Assembly: GCA_963781495.1 (NCBI GenBank)
Contig: CAWAFX010000002.1
Coordinates: forward strand, 1,674,001-1,738,000
Length of the DNA stretch: 64,000 nucleotides
DNA from: Mayfieldus sp963781495
GTDB lineage: Bacteria; Actinomycetota; Thermoleophilia; Solirubrobacterales; 70-9
Direction of reading: 5' to 3'
Part shown: piece after piece, positions 7,754 through 15,275 of the stretch
Position numbering within the stretch: position 1 is the first letter of the stretch
How the letters are laid out: each line of letters opens with the position of its first letter
The notes under the pieces: generated by a model
Told to the model about the DNA's origin: nothing
The model's input: only the letters and a program-made list of their open reading frames with translations
The model's database searches: none
Made by a program: the position numbers and the translations under genes

Positions 7754-9255
7754 GCCTCGAGGGCGTCGACCTTCGCGACCCGGCGGCGAACGAGCGCTTC
7801 GAAGCCGAGCATCCCGAGGCGGCGATGCGCAGGCGCGAGTTCCTGACCCGGACGGCGACGATCGCCGGCGGCGCCTCGCTGGCCGGGCTGCTGTCGCCGG
7901 CGGAGCTGGTCAAGGCGGCGGCGCATATCCAGCACCGGACCCACCTGCCGAGCCCACGAAACCTGCCGATCGACACGATCGTCGTCCTGATGATGGAGAA
8001 CCGCTCCTTCGACCACTACTTCGGCTGGCACCCGAAGGCCGACGCCCGCAACGCCGGCCTCACCTACCCCGACGCGGCCGGCAACCCTGTCGCCACCCAC
8101 CGTCTGACCCCCGACTTCCAGGGCTGCGCCTTCCGCGACCCCGACCATTCCTGGTACGGCGGCCGCCACCAGTACGACCGCGGCCAGCTCGACGGCTTCG
8201 TGCAGGGAAACGACGCCGGCACCGGCAGCGACGCCTATGCCGCCGGCTACTACCTGAAGTCAGACCTCGGCTTCATCCCCTATGCGGCCGACGCCTTCCA
8301 GCTCTACGACCAGTTCCACTGCTCGATCATGGCCTCGACCTACCCCAACCGCCATTACATGTGGTCGGCCCAGTCGGGCGGCCAGATCGACAACCAGATG
8401 ACCGCCAACGGCTGGGAGACGATCTTCGACCGGGCGATCTCGAAGAACGTCAGCGCCACCTACTTCAACTCCGACCTGCCCTTCTCGGCCCTCTACGGCC
8501 AGCGCGGCCTCAGCTGGACCCAGCCGGTCGCCAACTACTACCAGCGCGCCGCCCAGGGCACGCTTTCGAACATCAACTTCGTCGACCCGGCCTTCTACGA
8601 CGGCGGCGGCGGCGACGGCGTCTCCGGCGACGAGCACCCGCACGGCGACATCCGCATCGGCCAGGCCTTCATGTCCGACGTCGTCCACGCCTTCATCGAC
8701 TCGCCCCAGTTCAAGCATGGGGCCCTGTTCATCGTCTACGACGAGTGGGGGGGCTTCTTCGACCACGTGCAGCCGGCCTTCGTCCCGGACGACCGCCGCA
8801 GTCGCATCCTGGCGCAGGACTTCGGGTTGACGGGCTTCCGGATCCCCGCCGTCTGCGTCTCGCCATACGTCGATCGCGGCAAGGTCAACCACGCGTTCGC
8901 GACCCACGAATCGATCCTGAAGCTGATCTCCTACAAGTTTGGGCTCGGCTATCTCAACAAGCGCCACCGCTACGCGACCAACATCGGGCGCACGATGGAA
9001 TGGGAGAACCCGACCTTCAGCCGTCCCAACCTGCCCGACCCGCAGACGATCGCGGCGACCCCCTGCAGCATCCAGGGACTGCTCGGCCGCGACGGCCAGG
9101 CGACCCGCCAGAAGCCGCACGACATGGCGGCCCTGGAGGACTCGGGATTCCTCGACAGCCTCGGCTACAAGGCGAAGAAGCCGACCTACTCGCGCCTGTT
9201 CCGCAACCCCGACAGCTTCAAGCGGGCGCTGCGCGCCAGCACGACCTACCGCTAG
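7750..9255 (+). CDS. Tat-exported phosphoesterase (phospholipase C/acid phosphatase family)
   Basis: A 501-residue member of the bacterial phosphoesterase family that includes mycobacterial and Pseudomonas phospholipases C and AcpA. RRREFLTRT (27-35) followed by a Gly/Ala-rich core is a twin-arginine signal. The metal and nucleophile signature ENRSFDHYFG is at 83-92. Other conserved segments are SDLPFSALY, GDEHPHGDIR and YDEWGGFFDHV. It would cleave phospholipid head groups or other phosphate esters outside the cytoplasmic membrane. Without the long C-terminal domains of haemolytic PlcH it resembles the shorter non-haemolytic types. It is co-translated with the RTX-repeat protein just upstream. 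Confidence 0.9.
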   Translation: MSLEGVDLRDPAANERFEAEHPEAAMRRREFLTRTATIAGGASLAGLLSPAELVKAAAHIQHRTHLPSPRNLPIDTIVVLMMENRSFDHYFGWHPKADARNAGLTYPDAAGNPVATHRLTPDFQGCAFRDPDHSWYGGRHQYDRGQLDGFVQGNDAGTGSDAYAAGYYLKSDLGFIPYAADAFQLYDQFHCSIMASTYPNRHYMWSAQSGGQIDNQMTANGWETIFDRAISKNVSATYFNSDLPFSALYGQRGLSWTQPVANYYQRAAQGTLSNINFVDPAFYDGGGGDGVSGDEHPHGDIRIGQAFMSDVVHAFIDSPQFKHGALFIVYDEWGGFFDHVQPAFVPDDRRSRILAQDFGLTGFRIPAVCVSPYVDRGKVNHAFATHESILKLISYKFGLGYLNKRHRYATNIGRTMEWENPTFSRPNLPDPQTIAATPCSIQGLLGRDGQATRQKPHDMAALEDSGFLDSLGYKAKKPTYSRLFRNPDSFKRALRASTTYR

Positions 9256-9263
9256 CGGCGCAA

Positions 9264-9337
9264 AGCCGGAGGTCGGATTCGAACCGACGGCCCCCTGATT
9301 ACAAATCAGGTGCTCTGACCAACTGAGCTACTCCGGC
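9264..9337 (-). tRNA. tRNA-Thr (anticodon TGT)
   Basis: Read on the minus strand, acceptor arms GCCGGAG and CTCCGGC pair perfectly. The D-arm contains AGCTCAGTTGGTCAGAGC, the anticodon stem-loop is CCTGATTTGTAATCAGG with TGT at its centre, and the T-arm is GTCGGTTCGAATCCGAC. The discriminator base is T and no CCA is encoded, so the CCA end must be added post-transcriptionally. Confidence 0.96.
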
Positions 9338-9346
9338 GGAGCTTCG

Positions 9347-9376
9347 ATTATCGGCTACCTTGGACGATGCCGTGAA
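9347..9376 (-). promoter_or_regulatory. Promoter of tRNA-Thr
   Basis: On the minus strand, -10 GATAAT lies about 10 bases before the mature tRNA 5' end, with TTCACG as a -35 after an 18-base spacer. It overlaps the start of the divergent ring-cleaving dioxygenase gene. Confidence 0.5.
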
Positions 9377-10316
9377 GCTCGAGGGCATCCATCACATCAC
9401 CGCGATCACCGAGAACGGCCAGCGCAACGTCGACTTCTACGCCGGTGTCCTCGGCCTGAGGCTGGTCAAGAAGACGGTCAACCAGGACAACCCGACCGTC
9501 TATCACCTCTTCTTCGCCGACGAGAAGGGCGACGCCGGCTCCGACCTGACCTTCTTCGAGTACCCCGGCGCGCCCGAGGGCCGGGCCGGCGCCGGGATGA
9601 TCCACCGCATCGTCTGGCGGGTCGGATCCGCCGATTCGATCGCCTTCTGGGAGGAGCGGCTGGCCGCCAACGGGATCGAGAGCGAGCGCCACGACGGGCG
9701 GCTCGTGTTCTCCGATCCCGAGGGGCTGGGGCATGAGCTTGTCGTGGCCGAGGTCGACGACGAGCCGCTGATCGCCGATCATCCCGAAGTGCCAAGGGAG
9801 CTGGCGCTGCAGGGCTTTCACGCCGCCCGCGCCTACAGCGAGGTACCCGAGGCGAGTCGTTCGCTGCTCGAGGGGGCACTGCAGTTCACCCCCTACGAGG
9901 ACCAGGGCTTCGCGCCTTCGGGCTTCGGCTGGGAGGCGAGGGGCAATGACCGCGGCGGCCTCTGGACCTACGACGACGCGCCGGAGAAGCTCGGCCTGCA
10001 GGGTGCCGGCACCGTCCATCACATCGCCTGGGCCTCGCAGATCGACGAGCACGAGGAATGGCGCCGGCAGGTGATCGAGGGCGGCGCCGCGCCGACCCCG
10101 GTCATCGACCGCTTCTACTTCCGTTCGATCTACTTCCGCGAGCCGAGTGGGGTCCTGTTCGAGATCGCGACGCTGGGCCCCGGGTTCACCGTCGACGAGC
10201 CGCTCGAGCACCTGGGGGAGAAGCTCTCGCTGCCGCCCGACTACGAGCACCTGCGGGCCGAGGTCGAGCCGAAGCTGCGGCCGATCCAGAACCCGCGCCA
10301 CGCCACGGCGCGTTGA
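9360..10316 (+). CDS. VOC-family ring-cleaving dioxygenase (MhqO/PcpA-like)
   Basis: A 318-residue protein with two vicinal-oxygen-chelate modules (about 1-150 and 155-300). The first opens with GIHHITAIT and carries NVDFYAGVLGLRLVKKTVNQ, typical of hydroquinone-type extradiol dioxygenases. The second carries GTVHHIAWAS and RSIYFREPSGVLFEIAT, which supply the His/His/Glu iron ligands. Such enzymes open hydroquinones or catechols. Its stop overlaps a maleylacetate-reductase-like gene (TTGA), matching the PcpA-PcpE logic of hydroquinone breakdown to 3-oxoadipate. The TTG start is weak; GTG at 9372 is an equally good alternative. Confidence 0.82.
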   Translation: MDDAVKLEGIHHITAITENGQRNVDFYAGVLGLRLVKKTVNQDNPTVYHLFFADEKGDAGSDLTFFEYPGAPEGRAGAGMIHRIVWRVGSADSIAFWEERLAANGIESERHDGRLVFSDPEGLGHELVVAEVDDEPLIADHPEVPRELALQGFHAARAYSEVPEASRSLLEGALQFTPYEDQGFAPSGFGWEARGNDRGGLWTYDDAPEKLGLQGAGTVHHIAWASQIDEHEEWRRQVIEGGAAPTPVIDRFYFRSIYFREPSGVLFEIATLGPGFTVDEPLEHLGEKLSLPPDYEHLRAEVEPKLRPIQNPRHATAR

Positions 10317-11317
10317 GCGCCGCGGTCGGCTCCTTCACCTGGCGCGACGCCGGCCGCACGGTTCTCTTCGCGCCGCCGAGCGAAGCCCTCGAGGTCCTCG
10401 CCGAGCAGGGGGTCGAGGACTTCGAACTGCTCTCGACCCCGCGGGCCCTGGTCGCGGCCGAGAGCCTGGCCGCGAGGGCGACGGCGGTGCGCGAGGTGGG
10501 ACCGGGGCCGGTGCCCGACGCCGCCGCGTCGATTCTCGACTCCGCTTCGGCCGCGACCCTGGTCGCGCTCGGGGGCGGGCGGGTGATCGACACCGCGAAA
10601 GCGGTCGCGGCGGTCAGCGGCGCCCGAGTGGTGGCGATCCCGACCACGCTCTCGGGGGCCGAGATGACCGGCTTTCACCGGCTTCCCGCCGGGGCGGAGG
10701 AGCGGGCCCGCGGCCTGGTCCGGCCCCACCTCGTGCTCGCCGATCCGCAGCTGATGACCGGCCTGCCCGAGCAGCAGCTGCGAGCGAGCGCGATGAACGC
10801 CCTCGGCCACGGCGCCGACTCGCTCTACACGCCGTTCGCCAACCCGGTCTCGCGGATGACGGCGCTGCGGGGCGCGGGGCTGATCGGCGAGACGCTCGAC
10901 CAGGACCGCGGTGACCGCGACCGCGCCGGTCTGGCCCTGGGGTCGATCCTCTGCGGCTACGCGATCGACTCGGCGCTCTTCGCCATTCACCACGTGATCT
11001 GCCAGACGCTGGTCCGCGGGCTCGGGACACCGCACGCCGGGACCAACGCGGCGATCCTGCCCCCGGCGATGGCCTTCATGCGCGAGCGGGCGCCGCAACA
11101 GATCGAATCCCTCGCCGTGGCACTCGAGACCGATCCGGCCTCGCTCCCGGACCGGATCGCCGCGCTCGGGCGCCCGCAGGGCCTCGCCGAGCTGGGCGCC
11201 GACCGGGCTGGTCTCGAGGGGGCGCTGGACGCGATCGAGGCGCGCTCCGAGCTGCACTTCACGCCCCAGCCCCCGAGCCGCGAGCAGCTGCGGGAGATCA
11301 TCGAGGCGGCGTGGTGA
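10313..11317 (+). CDS. Maleylacetate reductase-like iron-type alcohol dehydrogenase
   Basis: A 334-residue group III (iron-type) alcohol dehydrogenase. The nucleotide-binding half shows LVALGGGRVIDTAKAVA and IPTTLSGAEMT, close to maleylacetate reductases. The helical half carries ALGHGADSLY and the metal-ligand region FAIHHVICQTLV...GTPHAGTNAAILP. It would reduce maleylacetate to 3-oxoadipate with NAD(P)H. The TTG start overlaps the preceding stop, so it is co-translated with a ring-cleaving dioxygenase, which strongly supports an aromatic-catabolism role. Maleylacetate reductases often lack bound metal, so metal use is uncertain. Confidence 0.84.
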   Translation: MSAAVGSFTWRDAGRTVLFAPPSEALEVLAEQGVEDFELLSTPRALVAAESLAARATAVREVGPGPVPDAAASILDSASAATLVALGGGRVIDTAKAVAAVSGARVVAIPTTLSGAEMTGFHRLPAGAEERARGLVRPHLVLADPQLMTGLPEQQLRASAMNALGHGADSLYTPFANPVSRMTALRGAGLIGETLDQDRGDRDRAGLALGSILCGYAIDSALFAIHHVICQTLVRGLGTPHAGTNAAILPPAMAFMRERAPQQIESLAVALETDPASLPDRIAALGRPQGLAELGADRAGLEGALDAIEARSELHFTPQPPSREQLREIIEAAW

Positions 11318-11373
11318 GCGGCGAGGCTCTTTTCAGCCTGTAACGACGCCTGAGGCGCCGTGTAGCCCAGTGC

Positions 11374-13038
11374 ATGGGCGAGGACCCGCTGCAGCGCTAC
11401 CACGACTACACGCGCAAGCACAGCGTCAACTGGGCGATGTACCTGCTCGCGCGGGGCCTCGTGCAGCCGGCCTGCTGGATCTGGTTCCGGCTCTCCAAGC
11501 AGGGCCGCAAGTACGCGCGGGTCAAGGGCGGGCTGATCGTCGCCGCCAACCACCGCAGCTTCCTCGACCCGTTCGTCATCGGCGCCTCGCTGCCCTGGCG
11601 TAGGCCGATGTGTTACGTCGCCAAGCGGGAGCTTTTCGAGAAGCGCTGGCAGGGCTGGCTGCTCTCGCGCTGCGGCGCCTTCCCGATTCGCCGCGGCGAA
11701 TCAGACGAGGAGGCGATGGAAACGGCGCGGCAGGTGCTGGAGCGCGGCGGAACGGTCTGCATCTTCCCCGAGGGCACCCGGATCCGCTCCGGCTCGCTGT
11801 CGACGCCGAAGCGGGGGGTGGGCCGGCTGGCGCTGCAGACCGGCGCCTCGGTGCTGCCGGTCGCCGTCTTCGGCAGCGAGCGGGTGCGGCGCGGTTGGCG
11901 CATCTACCCCCGCAAGGTGAAGCTGCGGATGGGGCCGCCGATCACCTTCCCGCGCTCCGAACGACCCTCCCCTGCTCTCGCGGCGACAGTCACTTCGCGC
12001 ATCTGGCCCAATATCGAGCTGCAGTGGGAGGCCCTCGGTGGCCTGCCGCCGATGCGGCGCGCCGCCGTGATCGGCGCCGGCAGCTGGGGAACCGCGATGG
12101 CCGTGCTGCTGGCCCGCGGCGGGCTGGAGGTGCAGCTGGGCACCCGCGGCGCCGAGCAGGCCGAGACGATGGAGGCCGAGCGCGTCAACGAGCGCTACCT
12201 GCCCGAGGTGCGGCTGCCGGAATCGCTGCGGGTCAAGAAGGCGTCCGAAATCGAGCTCGCCGGACTCGACCTGGTCTGCCTCGCCGTCCCCTCGAAGGCG
12301 CTGCCGCAGGTGGTCGGCTCGATCGCCGACCGGATCGGCGAACGGGCGGCGATCCTGCTGCTCAGCAAGGGCCTCGTGGCTCCGCAGGGGGAGCTGCCGA
12401 GCGAGTACGTCGGCGGCCGCGTCAGGGTGCGTGCGATCGCCTCCCTCGGCGGACCCGCGCACTCGCGCGAGGCCGTCTCCGGCTCGGCGGCGCTCGTGCT
12501 CGGCTCCGAGGACCCCGACCTGCGCGCCCAGCTGGGCCAGGTGTTCGATCGCGCCGGGCTGGTCTGCGAGCGCTCCGGCGACGTCTTCGGGGTCGAGATG
12601 GCCGGGGCCGCGAAGAACGCGGCCGCGCTGGCGGCGGCGGCGGCGCAGCCGCACGGCCTCAACGCGGCCGGGATCGCCGCGGCGGAGATCTGGCGCGAGT
12701 GCGTCAACTACGCGACCCTGCGCGGGGCGCGGATGGAGACCTTCGTCGGCCTGGCCGGGGTTGGCGACCTGACGGCGACGGTGCTGGCGCCCGGAAGCCG
12801 CAACCGGCGGGCCGGTGAGCTGCTCGGCAGCGGGACCCCGGCCGACGCGATCCGGGCCGAGATCGGGCAGGCGTCCGAGGGACTGGACTCGGTGCCGCTG
12901 ATCGCCGAGACGGTGGCCGCGTCCGGGGTCGAGGCGATCGGCCTGCAGGGACTCGCGGCGCTGATCGCGGGCGAGATAGGAACCGACGAATGGGTGGCGG
13001 GATTGCGCCGTGCCGAGCGCTCCCGCCGGGCGGCATAG
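11374..13038 (+). CDS. plsC-gpsA: Fusion of PlsC acyltransferase and GpsA glycerol-3-phosphate dehydrogenase
   Basis: One uninterrupted 554-codon frame. Residues 1-225 are a 1-acylglycerol-3-phosphate acyltransferase: NHRSFLD (59-65, the HX4D motif) and FPEGTR (131-136). Residues 229-554 are NAD(P)-dependent glycerol-3-phosphate dehydrogenase: GAGSWGTAMA (234-243, Rossmann), SKGL (331-334), GGPAHSREA, GAAKNAAALA with catalytic Lys414, and SRNRRAG. GpsA makes sn-glycerol-3-phosphate and PlsC acylates lyso-phosphatidate, two steps of phospholipid synthesis. In corynebacteria separate plsC and gpsA genes adjoin; here no stop divides them. Met227 (base 12052), preceded by GGTGG, could allow a separate GpsA product. 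PlsC would tether the protein to the membrane. Confidence 0.88.
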   Translation: MGEDPLQRYHDYTRKHSVNWAMYLLARGLVQPACWIWFRLSKQGRKYARVKGGLIVAANHRSFLDPFVIGASLPWRRPMCYVAKRELFEKRWQGWLLSRCGAFPIRRGESDEEAMETARQVLERGGTVCIFPEGTRIRSGSLSTPKRGVGRLALQTGASVLPVAVFGSERVRRGWRIYPRKVKLRMGPPITFPRSERPSPALAATVTSRIWPNIELQWEALGGLPPMRRAAVIGAGSWGTAMAVLLARGGLEVQLGTRGAEQAETMEAERVNERYLPEVRLPESLRVKKASEIELAGLDLVCLAVPSKALPQVVGSIADRIGERAAILLLSKGLVAPQGELPSEYVGGRVRVRAIASLGGPAHSREAVSGSAALVLGSEDPDLRAQLGQVFDRAGLVCERSGDVFGVEMAGAAKNAAALAAAAAQPHGLNAAGIAAAEIWRECVNYATLRGARMETFVGLAGVGDLTATVLAPGSRNRRAGELLGSGTPADAIRAEIGQASEGLDSVPLIAETVAASGVEAIGLQGLAALIAGEIGTDEWVAGLRRAERSRRAA

Positions 13039-13197
13039 TGTCACGTCAACCGACCCAACCTCGTTTTGGCGGCTGCGAACCTTCGCCTGGCTGCTTCCTC
13101 GGTCGCCCAGGTAGCGTCAACTACCTGGGCTTCCTGCGTCATTGCCACGCTCGGTTCTCGCTCGCCAAAGCCGAGTCTGGGTCGATGGACGTGACAC
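13038..13197. repeat. Long intergenic hairpin, copy A
   Basis: A 160-nt imperfect inverted repeat from the last base of the gpsA stop to 21 bases before the next gene. Outer arms GTGTCACGTC/GACGTGACAC, a middle helix TTTGGCG/CGCCAAA and an apical perfect helix CCCAGGTAG/CTACCTGGG with a 6-nt loop. The internal blocks CGGCTGCGAAC and TTGCCACGCTCG also occur in copy B at 51399-51562 with nearly the same spacing, while the helices differ in sequence but remain paired. Confidence 0.8.
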
Positions 13198-13218
13198 TGG
13201 CGCGGGTACGCTTGCCCG

Positions 13219-13788
13219 GTGGCGGAGCCCAAGACCCCTGCGGGGCCACCCAGCGACCCGGTCGCGAAGGCGGAGCTCGACCGCGCCTTCGAGGACCTCT
13301 ACCGGGCGCACCTGCGCGACGTCTACTCCTACTCCTACTACCGGGTCGGCAACCATCACGACGCCGAGGACCTGACCGAGCAGGCCTTCCTGCAGGCCTA
13401 TCGCCACTTCGACCGCGCCCGGCGCGAGTCCGACGGGCGGCCGCTGCGGCCGTGGCTGATCCGCATCGCCCACAACCTCGCTTCGAACTACTTCCGCGAC
13501 CGCTCGCGGCGGCCCCAGACTCCGCTCGACAGTGCCGACCCGATCTCGGCCCCGCACGGGACCGAGGCGCTGGTCGAGGGTCGCGAGGAGTTGCGCGAGG
13601 TGATCGAGGGGCTGCAGCACCTTCCCGACGACCGCCGCGATGCGCTGATCATGCGTTTCGCACTCGGCATGGACAACCGCGAGATCGCGCGTGCCCTCGG
13701 CCGCTCCGACGGGGCGACCAAGGTGCTGATCCACCGCGCGATCAAGCAGCTTCAGGAGCAGATGGCGCAGGAGGACAGCGATGAGTGA
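13219..13788 (+). CDS. ECF-type RNA polymerase sigma factor
   Basis: A 189-residue ECF sigma factor. Region 2 spans about 22-90 (LDRAFEDLYRAHLRDVYSYSY, then GNHHDAEDLTEQAFLQAYRHF and PWLIRIAHNLASNYFRD). Region 4 spans about 125-180 (LQHLPDDRRDALIMRFALGM, then NREIARALGRSDGATKVLIHRAIKQL). GTG start. Its last eight bases overlap the following gene for a small single-pass membrane protein, the place where an anti-sigma factor is usually found. Copy A of the hairpin family fills the space upstream. The signal sensed is unknown. Confidence 0.88.
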   Translation: MAEPKTPAGPPSDPVAKAELDRAFEDLYRAHLRDVYSYSYYRVGNHHDAEDLTEQAFLQAYRHFDRARRESDGRPLRPWLIRIAHNLASNYFRDRSRRPQTPLDSADPISAPHGTEALVEGREELREVIEGLQHLPDDRRDALIMRFALGMDNREIARALGRSDGATKVLIHRAIKQLQEQMAQEDSDE

Positions 13789-14116
13789 GTACTCGCAGGA
13801 GTTCCCGGTCGAGCGGCTTCTCGCCGACGCACTACGGCCGATCGAGCCGCCCGACAGCCTTGCCGGCCGCCTCGAGGAGACCTTCTCGGCGATCACCGAG
13901 CGGGCCGCCAGCGAGCTCTCGGACTGGGCCGACGAGCTGTCCGACTCGGAACGCGAAGCACTGCGCGACCCCCGCAACTGGGTGCGGCCGGTGGTCGCGG
14001 TCACCGCAGGCGGCATCGCCACAGGCGCCCTGGTGGTGCTGGAGCTGCGGCGCCGCAGCCGTCAGCGCAGCGGTGGCCTGCGCGGGCTGACCGAGGAATT
14101 GCGCTCGCGCTTCTAG
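13781..14116 (+). CDS. Small single-pass membrane protein, possible anti-sigma partner
   Basis: A 111-residue protein with an acidic N-terminal half (about 1-68), one hydrophobic segment (about 69-87, VRPVVAVTAGGIATGALVVL) and a basic Arg-rich C-terminal tail. It has no HxxxCxxC zinc motif and no recognised anti-sigma domain. The eight-base overlap with the ECF sigma gene, cytoplasmic-sized N-terminus and single membrane segment fit an anti-sigma role, which remains inference from context. Confidence 0.65.
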   Translation: MSEYSQEFPVERLLADALRPIEPPDSLAGRLEETFSAITERAASELSDWADELSDSEREALRDPRNWVRPVVAVTAGGIATGALVVLELRRRSRQRSGGLRGLTEELRSRF

Positions 14117-14117
14117 C

Positions 14118-14534
14118 TCAGGTCGCCGGCGCCGGAGACCTCGAGGTCCGGCCCGCCGGCGTTGCCAGACCGGCGGCGATGCCGAGCAGGCCGAGTATCA
14201 GGTGCAGGAAGTCGTCGGCGGTGTTGACCGGGATGAAGCCGAGGATCGAATGGCCGTCGCCGATGATGAAGCCCCAGATCGCCAGCGCGATGTAGACGAC
14301 GCCGAGCCCGAGCGCGTACTGGCGCGCAAAGCTGGCCGCGAGCAGCAGGCCGAGGGCGCCGCTGACGATGTGAAAGACGTTGTGCCAGCCGTTGACGTCG
14401 AGCAGGCCGAAGACCTTGTCGACGTGGCCCGGTCCGCCGAACGACGAGCTGTAGAAGAAGCCGATGATGCCGGCGATCACCAGGGTGCCACCGACCAATG
14501 TCGCGTAGAGCCTGGCTGGACTTGCAGCTTCCAT
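14118..14534 (-). CDS. DUF4383-like four-helix membrane protein
   Basis: A 138-residue protein with four predicted membrane helices (about 8-28, 45-67, 72-90 and 105-125), beginning ASPARLYATLVGGTLVIAGI and containing NGWHNVFHIVSGALGLLLA. This is the pattern of DUF4383 proteins, common in actinobacteria and of unknown function. The ATG has AGGAGG five bases upstream. It is transcribed towards the ECF gene pair and separated from it by one base, so the two transcripts converge. Confidence 0.78.
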   Translation of the reverse strand: MEAASPARLYATLVGGTLVIAGIIGFFYSSSFGGPGHVDKVFGLLDVNGWHNVFHIVSGALGLLLAASFARQYALGLGVVYIALAIWGFIIGDGHSILGFIPVNTADDFLHLILGLLGIAAGLATPAGRTSRSPAPAT

Positions 14535-14693
14535 AGTTCCTCCTGCTGGAGACCTTTGCGCTTGATCTTCGCGTCCGGCGAAGACGAATCGCGGTGATCC
14601 GCGCGGCGCCCGGCAGCGTAGGGTGATTTGCAGGTTGATTACGCGGGCTGTGCGGATCCGGATCATGACCGCAGCCGAGGGGGAAAGCAGAGG

Positions 14694-15275
14694 GTGTCCG
14701 TGGACAGAAAGAAAGCCGAGCGCCTCGCCGACGAGGACCTGATGCCGCTGCTGGCGGAGAAGGACCCCGAGGCCTTCGAGGTTTTCTACGACCGCCATGG
14801 CGGTGCCGCCTTTTCGCTCGCCTACCGGATCGTCGGCGACCGCTCCAGCGCCGAGGACGTCACCCAGGAGGCCTTCCTCTCGATCTGGCGCAGCGGCGCC
14901 CGCTTCGACCGCGCCCGCGGCAGCGTGCGCGCCTGGACGCTGGGGATCGTCCGCAACCGCGCCATCGACGCTTTGCGGCGCCAGTCCGGCAAGGCCCCGA
15001 AGCTGACCTTCGACGACGAGGCGGTCCTGGAGCAGCGTCCTGCACCCGAGATGACCGACGAGCAGGCCCTGCAGCGCGAGACCGCCCGCACGGTGCGCGG
15101 AGCGCTGGGCGAGCTCCCGAGCGAGCAGTCGAAGGTGATCGAGCTCGCCTACTTCGGCGGCTTCAGCCACTCCGAGATCGCCGAGATGCTGAGTATGCCG
15201 CTGGGTACCGTGAAGGGGCGGATGCGCCTCGGAATCGAGAAGATCCGTACCGAGCTGGCGGAGGGATGGGCATGA
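14694..15275 (+). CDS. ECF sigma factor with zinc anti-sigma partner (SigK/SigL-like)
   Basis: A 193-residue ECF sigma factor from a GTG preceded by AGGGGG about ten bases upstream; a longer in-frame TTG start at 14628 is less likely. Region 2: AFEVFYDRHGGAAFSLAYRI, DRSSAEDVTQEAFLSIWRSG, then RAWTLGIVRNRAIDALRRQ. Region 4: GALGELPSEQSKVIELAYFG, then HSEIAEMLSMPLGTVKGRMR. The stop overlaps an anti-sigma gene by four bases (ATGA). This arrangement matches oxidative or envelope-stress ECF switches in which anti-sigma release frees the sigma factor to transcribe its own operon. Confidence 0.9.
   Translation: MSVDRKKAERLADEDLMPLLAEKDPEAFEVFYDRHGGAAFSLAYRIVGDRSSAEDVTQEAFLSIWRSGARFDRARGSVRAWTLGIVRNRAIDALRRQSGKAPKLTFDDEAVLEQRPAPEMTDEQALQRETARTVRGALGELPSEQSKVIELAYFGGFSHSEIAEMLSMPLGTVKGRMRLGIEKIRTELAEGWA

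Noticed and set aside
9264..9337. tRNA as an integration (att) site
   Set aside because: No integrase and no second copy of the tRNA 3' end found nearby.
13038..13197. Hairpin copies as protein-coding (a CHARFSL-containing frame is shared by copies A and B)
   Set aside because: The shared peptide comes from the conserved nucleotide blocks; the frames lack start signals and differ elsewhere, whereas base pairing is kept.
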